From: Martelella endophytica
Lineage (GTDB): Bacteria > Pseudomonadota > Alphaproteobacteria > Rhizobiales > Rhizobiaceae
Reading direction: 5' to 3'
NCBI RefSeq assembly: GCF_000960975.1
Contig: NZ_CP010803.1
Span: forward strand, 591,001-655,000
DNA length: 64,000 bases
Part shown: positions 53,555-64,000 of the stretch, one piece after another
How positions within the stretch are numbered: the stretch's first letter is position 1
How the letters are laid out: each line of letters opens with the position of its first letter
The notes under the pieces: generated by a model
Told to the model about the DNA's origin: nothing
What the model saw: the letters and a program-made list of their open reading frames with translations, nothing else
Database searches by the model: none
Translations under genes and position numbers: made by a program

Positions 53555-54262
53555 CTATCTTGCCAATCGTCGATAACGTTTCTGACTCCCGATCAAATGA
53601 TCGCGCATGGCCTGACGGGCCGCTTCCGGATCCTGGTCGGCGATAGCATCCAGTATAAGCTGATGTTCATTCAGCACCCCGAGGAGGTACTGTCGGTCTG
53701 TGGCGCTGGGCAAAGTGGGAAACTGACCGCGTGGTATGGATCGCTGGCCGAATTGCTTGAGGGCGTCAGTGAAGTAGCGATTGTTGGTGGCTTCGGAGAT
53801 GGCCATGTGAAAGGCCAGGTCGGCGTCCACTGTGGGTGCGTCCGTCTCGATAAGTCGCTGCATTTCCTGGTTGGCGTTGCGAATGGCATCTTCCTGTTGC
53901 GCAGATCGCCGATAAGCCGCGACGGCGGCGGCTTCGGTCTCGATAGCGATACGAAATTCAAGCATTTCAAGCGTTTGTGGAATGCTTTGGATTTCGATGG
54001 GGGTAAGGATGAATCCGGTGCTGGGCAGGTCTTCGCTGACGAACATACCCTTGCCCTGAACAGGTGTGACCAGGCCCGCCGAGCGCAGTTCGGCAATGGC
54101 CTCACGCACCACGGTACGGCTCACGGAGAACTGCGCTTCCAACTGCGGCTCTGTGGGTAATTTGGCTCCGGCCGGCAGTTCGCCGTTCTCGATCTTTTGC
54201 CGGAATTGCTCGACAAGGGCCTGAGCAAGTCTGGGCCTGCGGTGCCGCGTCATCTGGGCCAT
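53555..54262 (-). CDS. GntR family regulator with FCD domain
   Basis: A 235-residue FadR-subfamily regulator of the UxuR/ExuR/LldR kind. Start at 54262 (MAQMTRHRRPRLAQ) follows GAGGAAAG; 17 upstream codons are excluded. wHTH at 15-75 (LPAGAKLPTEPQLEAQFSVS, TVVREAIAELRSAGLV), FCD domain 95-225 (RIAIETEAAAVAA, DLAFHMAISEATNN, EHQLILDAIADQDPEAARQAM). Divergent from the second peptide-class importer and co-directional with the dehydratases, so it likely controls all of cassette (c). Confidence 0.92.
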   Translation of the reverse strand: MAQMTRHRRPRLAQALVEQFRQKIENGELPAGAKLPTEPQLEAQFSVSRTVVREAIAELRSAGLVTPVQGKGMFVSEDLPSTGFILTPIEIQSIPQTLEMLEFRIAIETEAAAVAAYRRSAQQEDAIRNANQEMQRLIETDAPTVDADLAFHMAISEATNNRYFTDALKQFGQRSIPRGQFPTLPSATDRQYLLGVLNEHQLILDAIADQDPEAARQAMRDHLIGSQKRYRRLAR

Positions 54263-54405
54263 AACACTTTCCTCTTCGAACCCTTTCTCGCCAACTGTGG
54301 CTCTTAGTCGCATTAACTATTGTCAATCCGCCAAAGATGCAATAGTCATAATACGACATACGACCGACATCGCATGTTGGTATGTTATATCGAGGAGGAG
54401 TATCA
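54263..54405. promoter_or_regulatory. Divergent promoter region of cassette (c)
   Basis: Holds TTGGTATG (54377-54384), like half of the TTGGTATACCAA operator known for UxuR/ExuR-type FCD regulators, and the CATAATACGA word (54347-54356). A strong GAGGAGGAG ribosome site ends the region before the receptor ATG. Confidence 0.45.
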
Positions 54406-56004
54406 ATGAAGCTTTTTTCTACCCGATTCATTTCGGGCGCCGCTCTTGCCATGGCTTTGTCCGTGGCGCCTGCGGCCTTTGCCCGCACGCCGGTTGACCA
54501 GTTGGTGATCGGTACCTCACTGGCGCAGGTTCTCTCGCTCGACCCGCAGCAGGGTACAGAGGTCAAGACGCAGGAAATATTGGCCAACACCTATGATCGC
54601 CTGGTGCAATTCAGCGGTGAGGAAGGCTATGCCATCCGCCCGCAGCTGGCCGAAAGCTGGGAAGTCGACGATACCGGCATAACATTTCATCTGCGCGATG
54701 CGACTTTTGCGTCCGGCAATCCTGTCACCGCAGCGGATGTAGTGTTCTCGCTGACGCGCCTGATCATGATGGATCAGTCGGCCGCCGCGAATCTCAAGAA
54801 TGTCGGCTACACGCCTGAAACCATCGCCGATCTCATCTCAGCCCCGGACGAGAAGACCTTCCGCATCGAGATGACCGACAGTGTCATTCCCGAGTCGCTG
54901 CTCTATCGTCTGGCCGGTGGCACGGCGAGTGTCGTTGATAGCGCCGTTGTTAAAGAGCATGTTTCCAATGACGACTATGGCAATGCATGGCTGCGGACCA
55001 ATACGGCGGGCTCTGGTCCCTTTGTCCTGCGCCGCTGGACCCCGAATGATGTGGTGCTGCTCGAAGCCAATGAACAATATTGGGACGGTGCACCGGCCAT
55101 GCGTCGCGTCATCATGCGGCATGCGCCCGAGAGTCAGGCCGCCCGCCTGATGCTGGAACGCGGCGATATCGATGTCGCCAATGCGCTGACCGCGCCGGAT
55201 GTGCTGACCTTTACCGACAAGGAAGGGTTCTCCATCGACGAGGTCAAGACAGGCGGCTATTACGTTCTGTCGATGAATGCCGGCCGCGAGCCGCTGTCCA
55301 ATCCGTTGGTGCGTGAGGCCATCGCTTACGGTATCGACTATCAGGGCATCGCCGACACGATCCTTGGCCCCTATGGCCGGCCGCGCAATGTCCCCGTACC
55401 TGAGGATTTCGAAGGCGCGATCGATAATCCGGACTGGTCTTTCCAGCCTGAGCGGGCGCGTGAGCTGCTGGCCGAGGCAGGGTATGCCGATGGCTTCGAT
55501 CTCACCTTGAAGACCATTGCACAGACCCCGCGTGTCGATATGGCCACCGCCATTCAGGCCAGTCTGGCCGACATCGGCATCAATGTCAGCATTCAGCAAG
55601 GCAATGGTTCGGATATCGTCGCCTCGCACCGTGCGCGTGATTTCGATCTGCTTATCCCCCAAACCGGGGCCTTCATGCCGACGGCCCTGGGGTCGATCGA
55701 CAATTTCGTCACCAATCCGGACAACGCGCTCGAAGCCAACAATGCCGGCAATTTCGTGTGGCGCTCGGCCTGGGACATTCCGGAGCTGAATGCGATGCGC
55801 AACGAGGCCAATGGCGAGCGCGACGATGCCCGCCGTCTCGAATTGCTGCGGCAGATGCAGGAAATGTTCATCGCACAGAAACCCGCCGTGCTGCCGATGT
55901 TCGAACGGTTTGAACCCATCGTGATCAGTGAACGGGTTCACGGCTATGAGGGGCACCCCTGGTCGTTGACCCGCCTCGACGACGTCACCAAGACCGAAGA
56001 CTAA
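54406..56004 (+). CDS. Peptide-class ABC substrate-binding protein (SBP family 5)
   Basis: A 532-residue periplasmic receptor. ATG at 54406 after GGAGGAG; signal peptide residues 1-26 end APAAFA before RTPVDQ. Family motifs: LDPQQGTEVKTQEILANTYD, LRDATFASGNPVTAADVVFS, NTAGSGPFVLRRW, AIAYGIDYQGIADTI and AREEL-type RARELLAEAGYADGFDL. With the GntR-controlled sugar-acid dehydratases alongside, the ligand is probably an acidic sugar derivative or glycoconjugate rather than a peptide, although the fold alone cannot say. Confidence 0.9.
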   Translation: MKLFSTRFISGAALAMALSVAPAAFARTPVDQLVIGTSLAQVLSLDPQQGTEVKTQEILANTYDRLVQFSGEEGYAIRPQLAESWEVDDTGITFHLRDATFASGNPVTAADVVFSLTRLIMMDQSAAANLKNVGYTPETIADLISAPDEKTFRIEMTDSVIPESLLYRLAGGTASVVDSAVVKEHVSNDDYGNAWLRTNTAGSGPFVLRRWTPNDVVLLEANEQYWDGAPAMRRVIMRHAPESQAARLMLERGDIDVANALTAPDVLTFTDKEGFSIDEVKTGGYYVLSMNAGREPLSNPLVREAIAYGIDYQGIADTILGPYGRPRNVPVPEDFEGAIDNPDWSFQPERARELLAEAGYADGFDLTLKTIAQTPRVDMATAIQASLADIGINVSIQQGNGSDIVASHRARDFDLLIPQTGAFMPTALGSIDNFVTNPDNALEANNAGNFVWRSAWDIPELNAMRNEANGERDDARRLELLRQMQEMFIAQKPAVLPMFERFEPIVISERVHGYEGHPWSLTRLDDVTKTED

Positions 56005-56023
56005 GCAAACCGGCCGGCCGATC

Positions 56024-57052
56024 ATGACGGAATTTTCGCTCATCGAACTGGGCAAACGCCTGGGCCAGCTTGTGCTGAGCCTGTTTGTCCTGCTCGTCGT
56101 AACCTTCGTAATCGGTCGCGTCATGCCGACGGATCCGGTTGGTGCAATCGTCGGTGAACTGGCCGATCCCGCAGCCCTTGAGGCCATGCGGGCGCGGCTG
56201 GGGCTTGACCTGCCGCTTTACCAGCAGTTCTGGATCTATCTGATGGGCCTGCTGCACGGCGATCTCGGCAACGCCATTCTGACGGGAAACCCGGTGATGC
56301 AGGACCTGCGGGCCGCATTCCCGGCCACACTCGAACTGGCGACACTGGCTGTCATTCTTTCGACCCTGATCGGGGTTCCTTTGGGCATGACCGCGGCTTT
56401 TTTCCGCGACACCTGGATCGACCGGCTTGCCCGGATTCTCTCGCTGGTCGGGCATTCCATCCCGGTCTTCTGGTTCGGCATTGTCGGTCTGGTCATCTTC
56501 TATGCCAGCCTGTCCTGGGTTGGCGGACCGGGGCGTGTCGACATCTATCTTGAAGGTCTTGTGGAACCGCGCACCGGTCTGCTGCTGATCGACAGCCTGT
56601 GGGCCGGCGACTGGGAAGTTTTCCGGAGCGCGGTTCACCATATCATTCTGCCGGCTGCAATCCTGGCCTATTCCGCCATGGCCTATATCACTCGCATGAC
56701 CCGCAGTTTCACCCTTGAACAACTCAACCAGGACTATGTGGTCGCTGCCAGGGCCAAGGGCGCATCGAACTGGCGCATTCTGGCCGGTCACATCCTGCCG
56801 AACATCGCCGTTCAGCTTGTTACCATCCTCGCCATCTCCTATGGCAGCCTGCTTGAGGGGGCCGTCGTCACCGAGATCGTGTTCTCGTGGCCCGGTATCG
56901 GACAATATATGACCAATGCCCTGATGATCGGTGACATGAATGCCATACTGGCGACCACCCTGATCATCGGCGCCATTTTCATGATGCTCAATTTCCTTTC
57001 GGATCTTGCCTATCTGGTTCTTGATCCGCGTACACGCGAGGTAGCCTCGTGA
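56024..57052 (+). CDS. ABC transporter permease, DppB type
   Basis: A 342-residue membrane subunit. Starts MTEFSLIELGKRLGQLVLSL; helices follow at about 15-35, 100-120, 135-160, 200-220, 260-280 and 305-330. LGLDLPLYQQFWIYLMGLLH plus GDLGNAILTG and the EAA loop QDYVVAARAKGASNWRILAG are DppB hallmarks; it ends YLVLDPRTREVAS. Overlaps the next gene by 4 bp. Confidence 0.92.
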   Translation: MTEFSLIELGKRLGQLVLSLFVLLVVTFVIGRVMPTDPVGAIVGELADPAALEAMRARLGLDLPLYQQFWIYLMGLLHGDLGNAILTGNPVMQDLRAAFPATLELATLAVILSTLIGVPLGMTAAFFRDTWIDRLARILSLVGHSIPVFWFGIVGLVIFYASLSWVGGPGRVDIYLEGLVEPRTGLLLIDSLWAGDWEVFRSAVHHIILPAAILAYSAMAYITRMTRSFTLEQLNQDYVVAARAKGASNWRILAGHILPNIAVQLVTILAISYGSLLEGAVVTEIVFSWPGIGQYMTNALMIGDMNAILATTLIIGAIFMMLNFLSDLAYLVLDPRTREVAS

Positions 57053-57942
57053 CCACCACGACCATTCAATCTCCGGCCCATCAGGCCTTTACACGCCTTG
57101 TCACCGGCTTGCGCAACGCGCTGTCGAAACTCTCGCAGGAGCCGGTGGGCATGTTCGGCTTCCTGTTTCTGGCGTTGCTGGCGGTCATCGCCATTCTCGC
57201 CCCGCTGATCGCGCCCTACAGCCCCACCGCGCAGAATCTCGGTCAGGCGTTGTTGCCGCCCAGTGCGGCACACTGGGCCGGCACGGACGAGTTCGGTCGC
57301 GATATTCTCTCGCGTCTGATTTATGGCACACGCATCACGTTCCAGACCGTTCTGGCCGTCTCCTTCATCGTCGGCCCCCTGGGGCTGGTTATCGGCATTG
57401 TGGCCGGCTATATCGGTGGCAGGACCGATGCCGTTCTCATGCGCATTACCGATATCGTCCTGTCCTTCCCCTCGCTGGTGCTGGCACTGGCGTTTGCCGC
57501 AGCGCTGGGTGCCGGTCTGGGAACGGCCATCATCGCCATCTCGCTCACGGGCTGGCCTGCCATTGCCCGCCTTGCCCGGGCCGAGACCCTTGTCGTGCGC
57601 AATACCGACTATGTTGCCGCCGCCCGCCTTTATGGCGCCTCACCGGTTCGATTGCTCGCGCTCTACATTGCGCCCATGTGCATTCCCTCGGTGGTTGTGC
57701 GGCTTACCCTGAACATGGCGGGGATTATTCTCACCGCTGCCGCTCTTGGTTTTCTGGGGCTTGGCGCCCAGCCGCCCGCGCCGGAATGGGGCGCGATGAT
57801 CTCCAGCGGCCGGCGCTTCATGCTGGACAACTGGTGGGTCGCCGTCATGCCCGGTATCGCCATTCTTTTCACCAGCCTGGCCTTCAACCTGGCCGGCGAT
57901 GCACTTCGTGACATATTGGATCCCCGTCATGCCCGCTCCTGA
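57049..57942 (+). CDS. ABC transporter permease, DppC type
   Basis: A 297-residue partner permease (GTG start, TTTIQSPAHQ). GTDEFGRDILSRLIYGTRIT at about residues 80-99 is the DppC signature; EAA loop DYVAAARLYGASPVRLLALY; end LAGDALRDILDPRHARS. Its last 14 bp are shared with the start of the next ATPase gene. Confidence 0.92.
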   Translation: MTTTTIQSPAHQAFTRLVTGLRNALSKLSQEPVGMFGFLFLALLAVIAILAPLIAPYSPTAQNLGQALLPPSAAHWAGTDEFGRDILSRLIYGTRITFQTVLAVSFIVGPLGLVIGIVAGYIGGRTDAVLMRITDIVLSFPSLVLALAFAAALGAGLGTAIIAISLTGWPAIARLARAETLVVRNTDYVAAARLYGASPVRLLALYIAPMCIPSVVVRLTLNMAGIILTAAALGFLGLGAQPPAPEWGAMISSGRRFMLDNWWVAVMPGIAILFTSLAFNLAGDALRDILDPRHARS

Positions 57943-58771
57943 TCCTATCCTATCCGTTCGTGACCTGGCCGTTCGCTTCGGCCGTTCCAGTATCGTGGCG
58001 GTCGACGGTGTCAGCTTCGACGTCGGCGCCGAGCGCGTCGGCGTCGTGGGAGAATCCGGCTCGGGCAAATCGACCATGGGACGCGCCATCATGCGGCTCC
58101 TGCCGCCATCGGCGGATGTTGCTGCAGGCAGACTTGATTTTGAGGGCGCACCCGTTCTGACGCGCAGCGAAAAGCAGATGCGCGGCCTGCGCGGCAACCG
58201 CATGGCGCTGATCATGCAGGACCCGCGTTATTCGCTGAACCCTGTGCTTTCTGTCGGAAAGCAGGTCGCCGAAGCTGCCAGGCTGCACCAGAAGCTGGGA
58301 AAGAAGGCGGCCTATGATCGCGCCGCGGAAATGCTCGAACGTGTGCACATCCGCGACGTGGAGCGGACCATGGCACTTTATCCGCACCAGATTTCCGGTG
58401 GTATGGGGCAGCGCGTCATGATCGCCATGATGCTGCTGGCAAAGCCCCGGCTGGTCATCGGTGACGAGCCGACATCCGCACTTGATGTCAGCGTGCGCGG
58501 CGAAGTGCTCTCACTACTCGACGAGATGGTACGGGAAAACAATTCCGGCCTTCTGCTGATCAGCCACGATATCCGCATGGTGGCCGCCTTCTGCGAACGT
58601 ATTCTCGTCATGTACAAGGGACGCGTCGTGGAAACGCTGACGCGTCTGGAAGACGCCCAGCACCCCTATACTCAGGGTCTGGTCGGCGCGATGCCCGATC
58701 CGCGCCATCCGGTACGACGGCTCGCGACACTGGACCGGGCGGCCATTGAAAAAGCGGAGGCATTGCCGTGA
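57929..58771 (+). CDS. ABC transporter ATP-binding protein, DppD type (short)
   Basis: A 280-residue ATPase. Start at 57929 (MPAPDPILSVRDLAV) lies inside the end of the permease gene. Walker A GESGSGKS (41-48), signature ISGGMGQR (glycine where arginine is common), Walker B LVIGDEPTSALD, switch LLISHDIRM. The usual C-terminal cysteine domain is missing; the protein ends after PHPVRRLATLDRAAIEKAEALP-like sequence. Overlaps the next gene by 4 bp. Confidence 0.9.
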   Translation: MPAPDPILSVRDLAVRFGRSSIVAVDGVSFDVGAERVGVVGESGSGKSTMGRAIMRLLPPSADVAAGRLDFEGAPVLTRSEKQMRGLRGNRMALIMQDPRYSLNPVLSVGKQVAEAARLHQKLGKKAAYDRAAEMLERVHIRDVERTMALYPHQISGGMGQRVMIAMMLLAKPRLVIGDEPTSALDVSVRGEVLSLLDEMVRENNSGLLLISHDIRMVAAFCERILVMYKGRVVETLTRLEDAQHPYTQGLVGAMPDPRHPVRRLATLDRAAIEKAEALP

Positions 58772-59505
58772 TCGAGGTCACTGAGCTCAACGTATCATTC
58801 GGTGCGCGCGACGCCCGTAAGCATGTCGTCAAGTCTGTCTCCTTTGCGGTGAAACAAGGCGAGACGCTCGGCATTGTCGGCGAATCCGGCTGCGGGAAGT
58901 CTACGGTTCTGCGCTCGCTCGCCGGTCTGGATCGTCATTGGGAAGGGCGCATTGCCCTGTCCGGACAGCAGGTGAACAAGACCCGCAGCCGCGAACAGCT
59001 CGCGCTTGCCCAGATGGTGTTTCAGGATCCGTTCGGCTCCATCCATCCGCGTCATCGTATCGAGCGGGTTCTGGCCGAGCCGATACGGGCCATGGGGCGC
59101 GGCAGTGGATGGAACCTGGTCGGGCCGGCGCTGGAACGTGTCGGCCTGCCCGCAACCTTCGCCGAGCGTTTTCCGCACGAACTCTCCGGTGGCCAGAGGC
59201 AGCGCGTGGCCATTGCGCGCGCACTCATGCTGGAGCCGGAAATATTGCTTCTGGATGAACCGACCTCGGCGCTCGATGTTTCGGTGCAGGCCGAAATCCT
59301 GAACCTGCTGGCTGATCTGCGGGACGATCAAAGGCTGACCTATGTACTGGTCAGCCACGACCTGGCCGTGATTGCCCATATGTGCGATCGTGTTCTGGTC
59401 ATGAAGGATGGCGCCTTCGTGGATGACCTTTCCAGGCAGGATCTGGCCGCCGGCATCACCCATCATCCATACGCAGCCAGTCTGTTCGCGGCCAGCTATC
59501 TTTGA
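58768..59505 (+). CDS. ABC transporter ATP-binding protein, DppF type (short)
   Basis: A 245-residue ATPase (GTG start, IEVTELNVSFG). Walker A GESGCGKS (38-45), [19 protein letters not shown], Walker B LLLDEPTSALDVS, LVSHDLAVIAHMCD. It ends right after the HHPYAASLFAASYL segment without a cysteine tail; common DppF proteins have about 80 more residues. Because IS debris starts 10 bp later, C-terminal loss by insertion is possible, but the core ATPase is intact. Confidence 0.9.
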   Translation: MIEVTELNVSFGARDARKHVVKSVSFAVKQGETLGIVGESGCGKSTVLRSLAGLDRHWEGRIALSGQQVNKTRSREQLALAQMVFQDPFGSIHPRHRIERVLAEPIRAMGRGSGWNLVGPALERVGLPATFAERFPHELSGGQRQRVAIARALMLEPEILLLDEPTSALDVSVQAEILNLLADLRDDQRLTYVLVSHDLAVIAHMCDRVLVMKDGAFVDDLSRQDLAAGITHHPYAASLFAASYL

Positions 59506-59514
59506 GAGATCTGC

Positions 59515-59789
59515 TCAGACGATAGGCCGGGTGATCAGTTCACCGTGAGCCGTAATCGATAGGTTGTTTGACCTGAGACCCGACGACCCTCCATTTCTCC
59601 GGAGAGTCTGGTTTTTCTTGTGATACGCAAATGGCGCGGTGGTAGCAATCGGCAGAAACGCATAGCCTCCTTCCTGCGCAGCGCTGGAGCCGATTGCGGC
59701 GATAGTCCCGGCATAGGCTGCCGGGTTTTGGTATCCAAGCGATGAGTGTGGCCGGAAATTGTTATAGTAGTCGGCCCACCCGTCAATGG
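59515..59789 (-). pseudogene. IS3 family transposase C-terminal remnant
   Basis: Minus-strand frame reads GWADYYNNFRPHSSLGYQNP, then AAYAGTIAAIGSSAAQEGGY and a tail ending ITRPIV at a stop at 59515-59517. The YNNFRPHSSLGYQNPAAYA motif is the C-terminus of an IS3-type OrfB. It is a different element from the one at 25257. Its inner edge cuts the serine recombinase gene at about 59790. Confidence 0.8.
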
Positions 59790-59993
59790 CAGCACGCTAT
59801 CGCGAGCAGGTTACAGAGCTCTTCGCCGGCTTGGGCGAAGCTAATCAGATGCTGGGCTCGAAGGAAGAGCTGCGAGATCTGATCGAGAAGATTGTTCTGA
59901 CTCCATCGGACGACGGAGCGGGTCTCGATATCGACCTTCATGGCGCGATTGCGGGGCTACTGCATCTCGCAACGGGTGTATCGGCGCAGAATA

Positions 59994-60026
59994 GCAAAAA
60001 GGCTTCACCCGACGAGAGTGAAGCCC
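59994..60026 (-). terminator. Intrinsic terminator after tRNA-fMet, island-borne
   Basis: GGCTTCAC (60001-60008), 9-nt loop, GTGAAGCC (60018-60025); on the minus strand the stem is followed by five T residues (complement of 59996-60000). It lies 25 bp beyond the tRNA 3' end and inside the recombinase remnant, so it is island sequence doing the work of the displaced terminator at 24863-24892. Confidence 0.8.
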
Positions 60027-60050
60027 TTGATATTGTTGATAAAACAGATT

Positions 60051-60127
<77 letters not shown>

Positions 60128-60370
60128 TTATTGTTTGAGCGTCCTGGGTTATGGTTTGAGACGGTTTGTCTCGTTCCTGCCCGGGCTATTGTTTTGTTAC
60201 ACAGCAAAAAGCCGCCTTGACGGCGGCTTTTGATCGGCAGTCGCCGTTTGTGTTATGAGAAGATATCCTTTGCTCAGCGCGACCGCGCGTCGCCGATGGT
60301 TCGGCGCGCCGTGTGCAGCGTGGCCGAAGGCCACGACAGCGTGAACACATAAACAATGTTGCATTTGGCA
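60128..60370. other. 5S to tRNA-fMet spacer
   Basis: 243-bp non-coding spacer of the rRNA operon. It holds the strong terminator hairpin at 60207-60231 and a smaller GC dyad (GGCCGAAGGCC, about 60325). No gene seen. Confidence 0.7.
60207..60231. terminator. Intrinsic terminator between 5S rRNA and tRNA-fMet
   Basis: AAAAGCCGCC (60207-60216), TTGAC, GGCGGCTTTT (60222-60231): a 10-bp perfect stem with A/T ends, active in principle in both directions. On the minus strand it would end rRNA transcription before tRNA-fMet, unless antitermination or a separate tRNA promoter operates. Confidence 0.75.
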
Positions 60371-60489
60371 GACCTGGCAGCGACCTACTCTCCCGTGTCT
60401 TGAGACAAAGTACCATTGGCGCTGGGGCATTTCACGGCCGTGTTCGGAATGGGAACGGGTGTTGAGGACCCCGCCATAACCACCAGGTC
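60371..60489 (-). rRNA. rrf: 5S ribosomal RNA
   Basis: About 119 nt. The terminal stem is clear: 5' GACCTGG pairs with 3' CCAGGTC. Internal CCGTTCCCATTCCGAACACG and GCGCCAATGGTAC are universal 5S segments. Ends placed by the terminal stem, so they may be off by one or two bases. Confidence 0.95.
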
Positions 60490-60688
60490 GGCCAAATGCA
60501 GCATGTTTTCGAGAAGCTGGTTGTTGTTGAAGCGCTTCAGTAACGCACATTGGCGAAGACTGTCGAGGGACGACCCTCAGCAGCTTGCCTGCGTCGCGTG
60601 AGCAGCGCCGTCCGCAGCGAAGCGATCGAAGATCGCGACAGCGTGAGGACAAAAGATCGTGTTCATCGGCTATGCCGATGAACATGAA
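60490..60688. other. 23S-5S intergenic spacer
   Basis: 199-bp spacer with short dyads (for example GTTCATCGGC and GCCGATGAAC near 60661-60682). No tRNA or coding sequence seen. Confidence 0.7.
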
Positions 60689-60697
60689 CAATGAGAA

Positions 60698-60705
<8 letters not shown>
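60689..60705. repeat. 23S processing-stem arm (distal)
   Basis: CAATGAGAACGATCAAG here is the exact reverse complement of CTTGATCGTTCTCATTG at 63621-63637. In the precursor transcript the two arms would pair and bring the 23S ends together for RNase III processing. Confidence 0.8.
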
Positions 60706-63628
<2,923 letters not shown>

Positions 63629-64000
63629 TTCTCATTGCTGATGTTCATCTCTATGTCCGGCCTTTTGTATAACCCGGACGATGCCATCAACACGATCTGA
63701 CCACCGACCCAACAAAGTCGGCAGTCTCATTTTTTCAAGACTGAATGTCCTTCTTTTCGTTCTTCGTAGCGCAAGCGCGCGTCGCCGGAAGTCCGGCGAC
63801 CCCGCGGAGGATAGGTGCGTAAGCACCGCTCATCCGTGAGCGATAAAAGAACTAAAAAGACATTCGTCTTTTTAGACCAGCTTCTCGAGATAATGTCCGA
63901 TGATGTGCGGTCAGGCGCATCAATCCAACGCATCCGTCAGATGAAGGACAAGTCCCTCAAACAACAGATCGTCGTTACAGACAGAGCTTCCTTTCAAAAC
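63629..64000. other. 16S-23S internal transcribed spacer, 23S-proximal part
   Basis: Non-coding rrn spacer. It holds the other processing arm (63621-63637), a 9-bp dyad GTCGCCGGA/TCCGGCGAC (63781-63800) and a 10-bp hairpin CTAAAAAGAC-ATTC-GTCTTTTTAG (63852-63875). No tRNA gene is visible within the window; tRNA-Ile and tRNA-Ala, usual in this spacer, would lie beyond the edge. Confidence 0.8.

Overview
The window looks like chromosome of an alphaproteobacterium of the order Rhizobiales: high GC, 4-bp overlapping operons, GntR-controlled ABC-transport cassettes, a 23S rRNA with a helix-9 intervening sequence, and an initiator tRNA downstream of 5S rRNA. Genus cannot be fixed by eye.

Region 1 (1-24,890) is chromosomal backbone. 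A minus-strand operon (isoaspartyl peptidase, polysaccharide deacetylase-like enzyme, SDR, ketopantoate-reductase-like protein, creatininase-like amidohydrolase, GntR regulator) diverges from a plus-strand operon for a peptide-type ABC importer plus an M32 carboxypeptidase; together they read as uptake and breakdown of a peptide or amide. Next, an eight-gene minus-strand operon joins PxpA, PxpB and PxpC (5-oxoprolinase-type subunits) with a private biotin carboxylase and biotin carrier, followed by a ribose-class ABC importer; a LysR regulator diverges from it. An HTH-cupin regulator then diverges from gabT-gabD (GABA to succinate).

Region 2 (24,897-60,071) is best read as a 35-kb genomic island inserted at the 3' end of the initiator tRNA-Met gene. 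The tRNA 3' end is duplicated as a perfect 27-bp direct repeat at both ends. The right end keeps the C-terminal remnant of a serine recombinase whose reading frame runs antisense into the tRNA. IS3 and IS256 remnants lie at both edges and in the middle. The cargo is three sugar or sugar-acid cassettes: (a) two paralogous GHL6-type putative glycoside hydrolases, a peptide/oligosaccharide-class ABC importer with a fused double ATPase, two dehydrogenases and a GntR regulator; (b) a beta-galactoside/galactonate cassette (GH2 enzyme, sugar ABC importer, SDR, SMP-30 lactonase, galactonate dehydratase, two DgoR-like regulators); (c) a mannonate-dehydratase-like enzyme and 5-dehydro-4-deoxyglucarate dehydratase with a GntR regulator and a second peptide-class ABC importer. 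Each cassette has candidate operator repeats.

Region 3 (60,051-64,000) is the distal end of an rRNA operon on the minus strand: 23S rRNA, 5S rRNA, an intrinsic terminator, then tRNA-fMet. The tRNA's probable original terminator is now 35 kb away at 24,863-24,892, and an island-borne terminator has taken its place.
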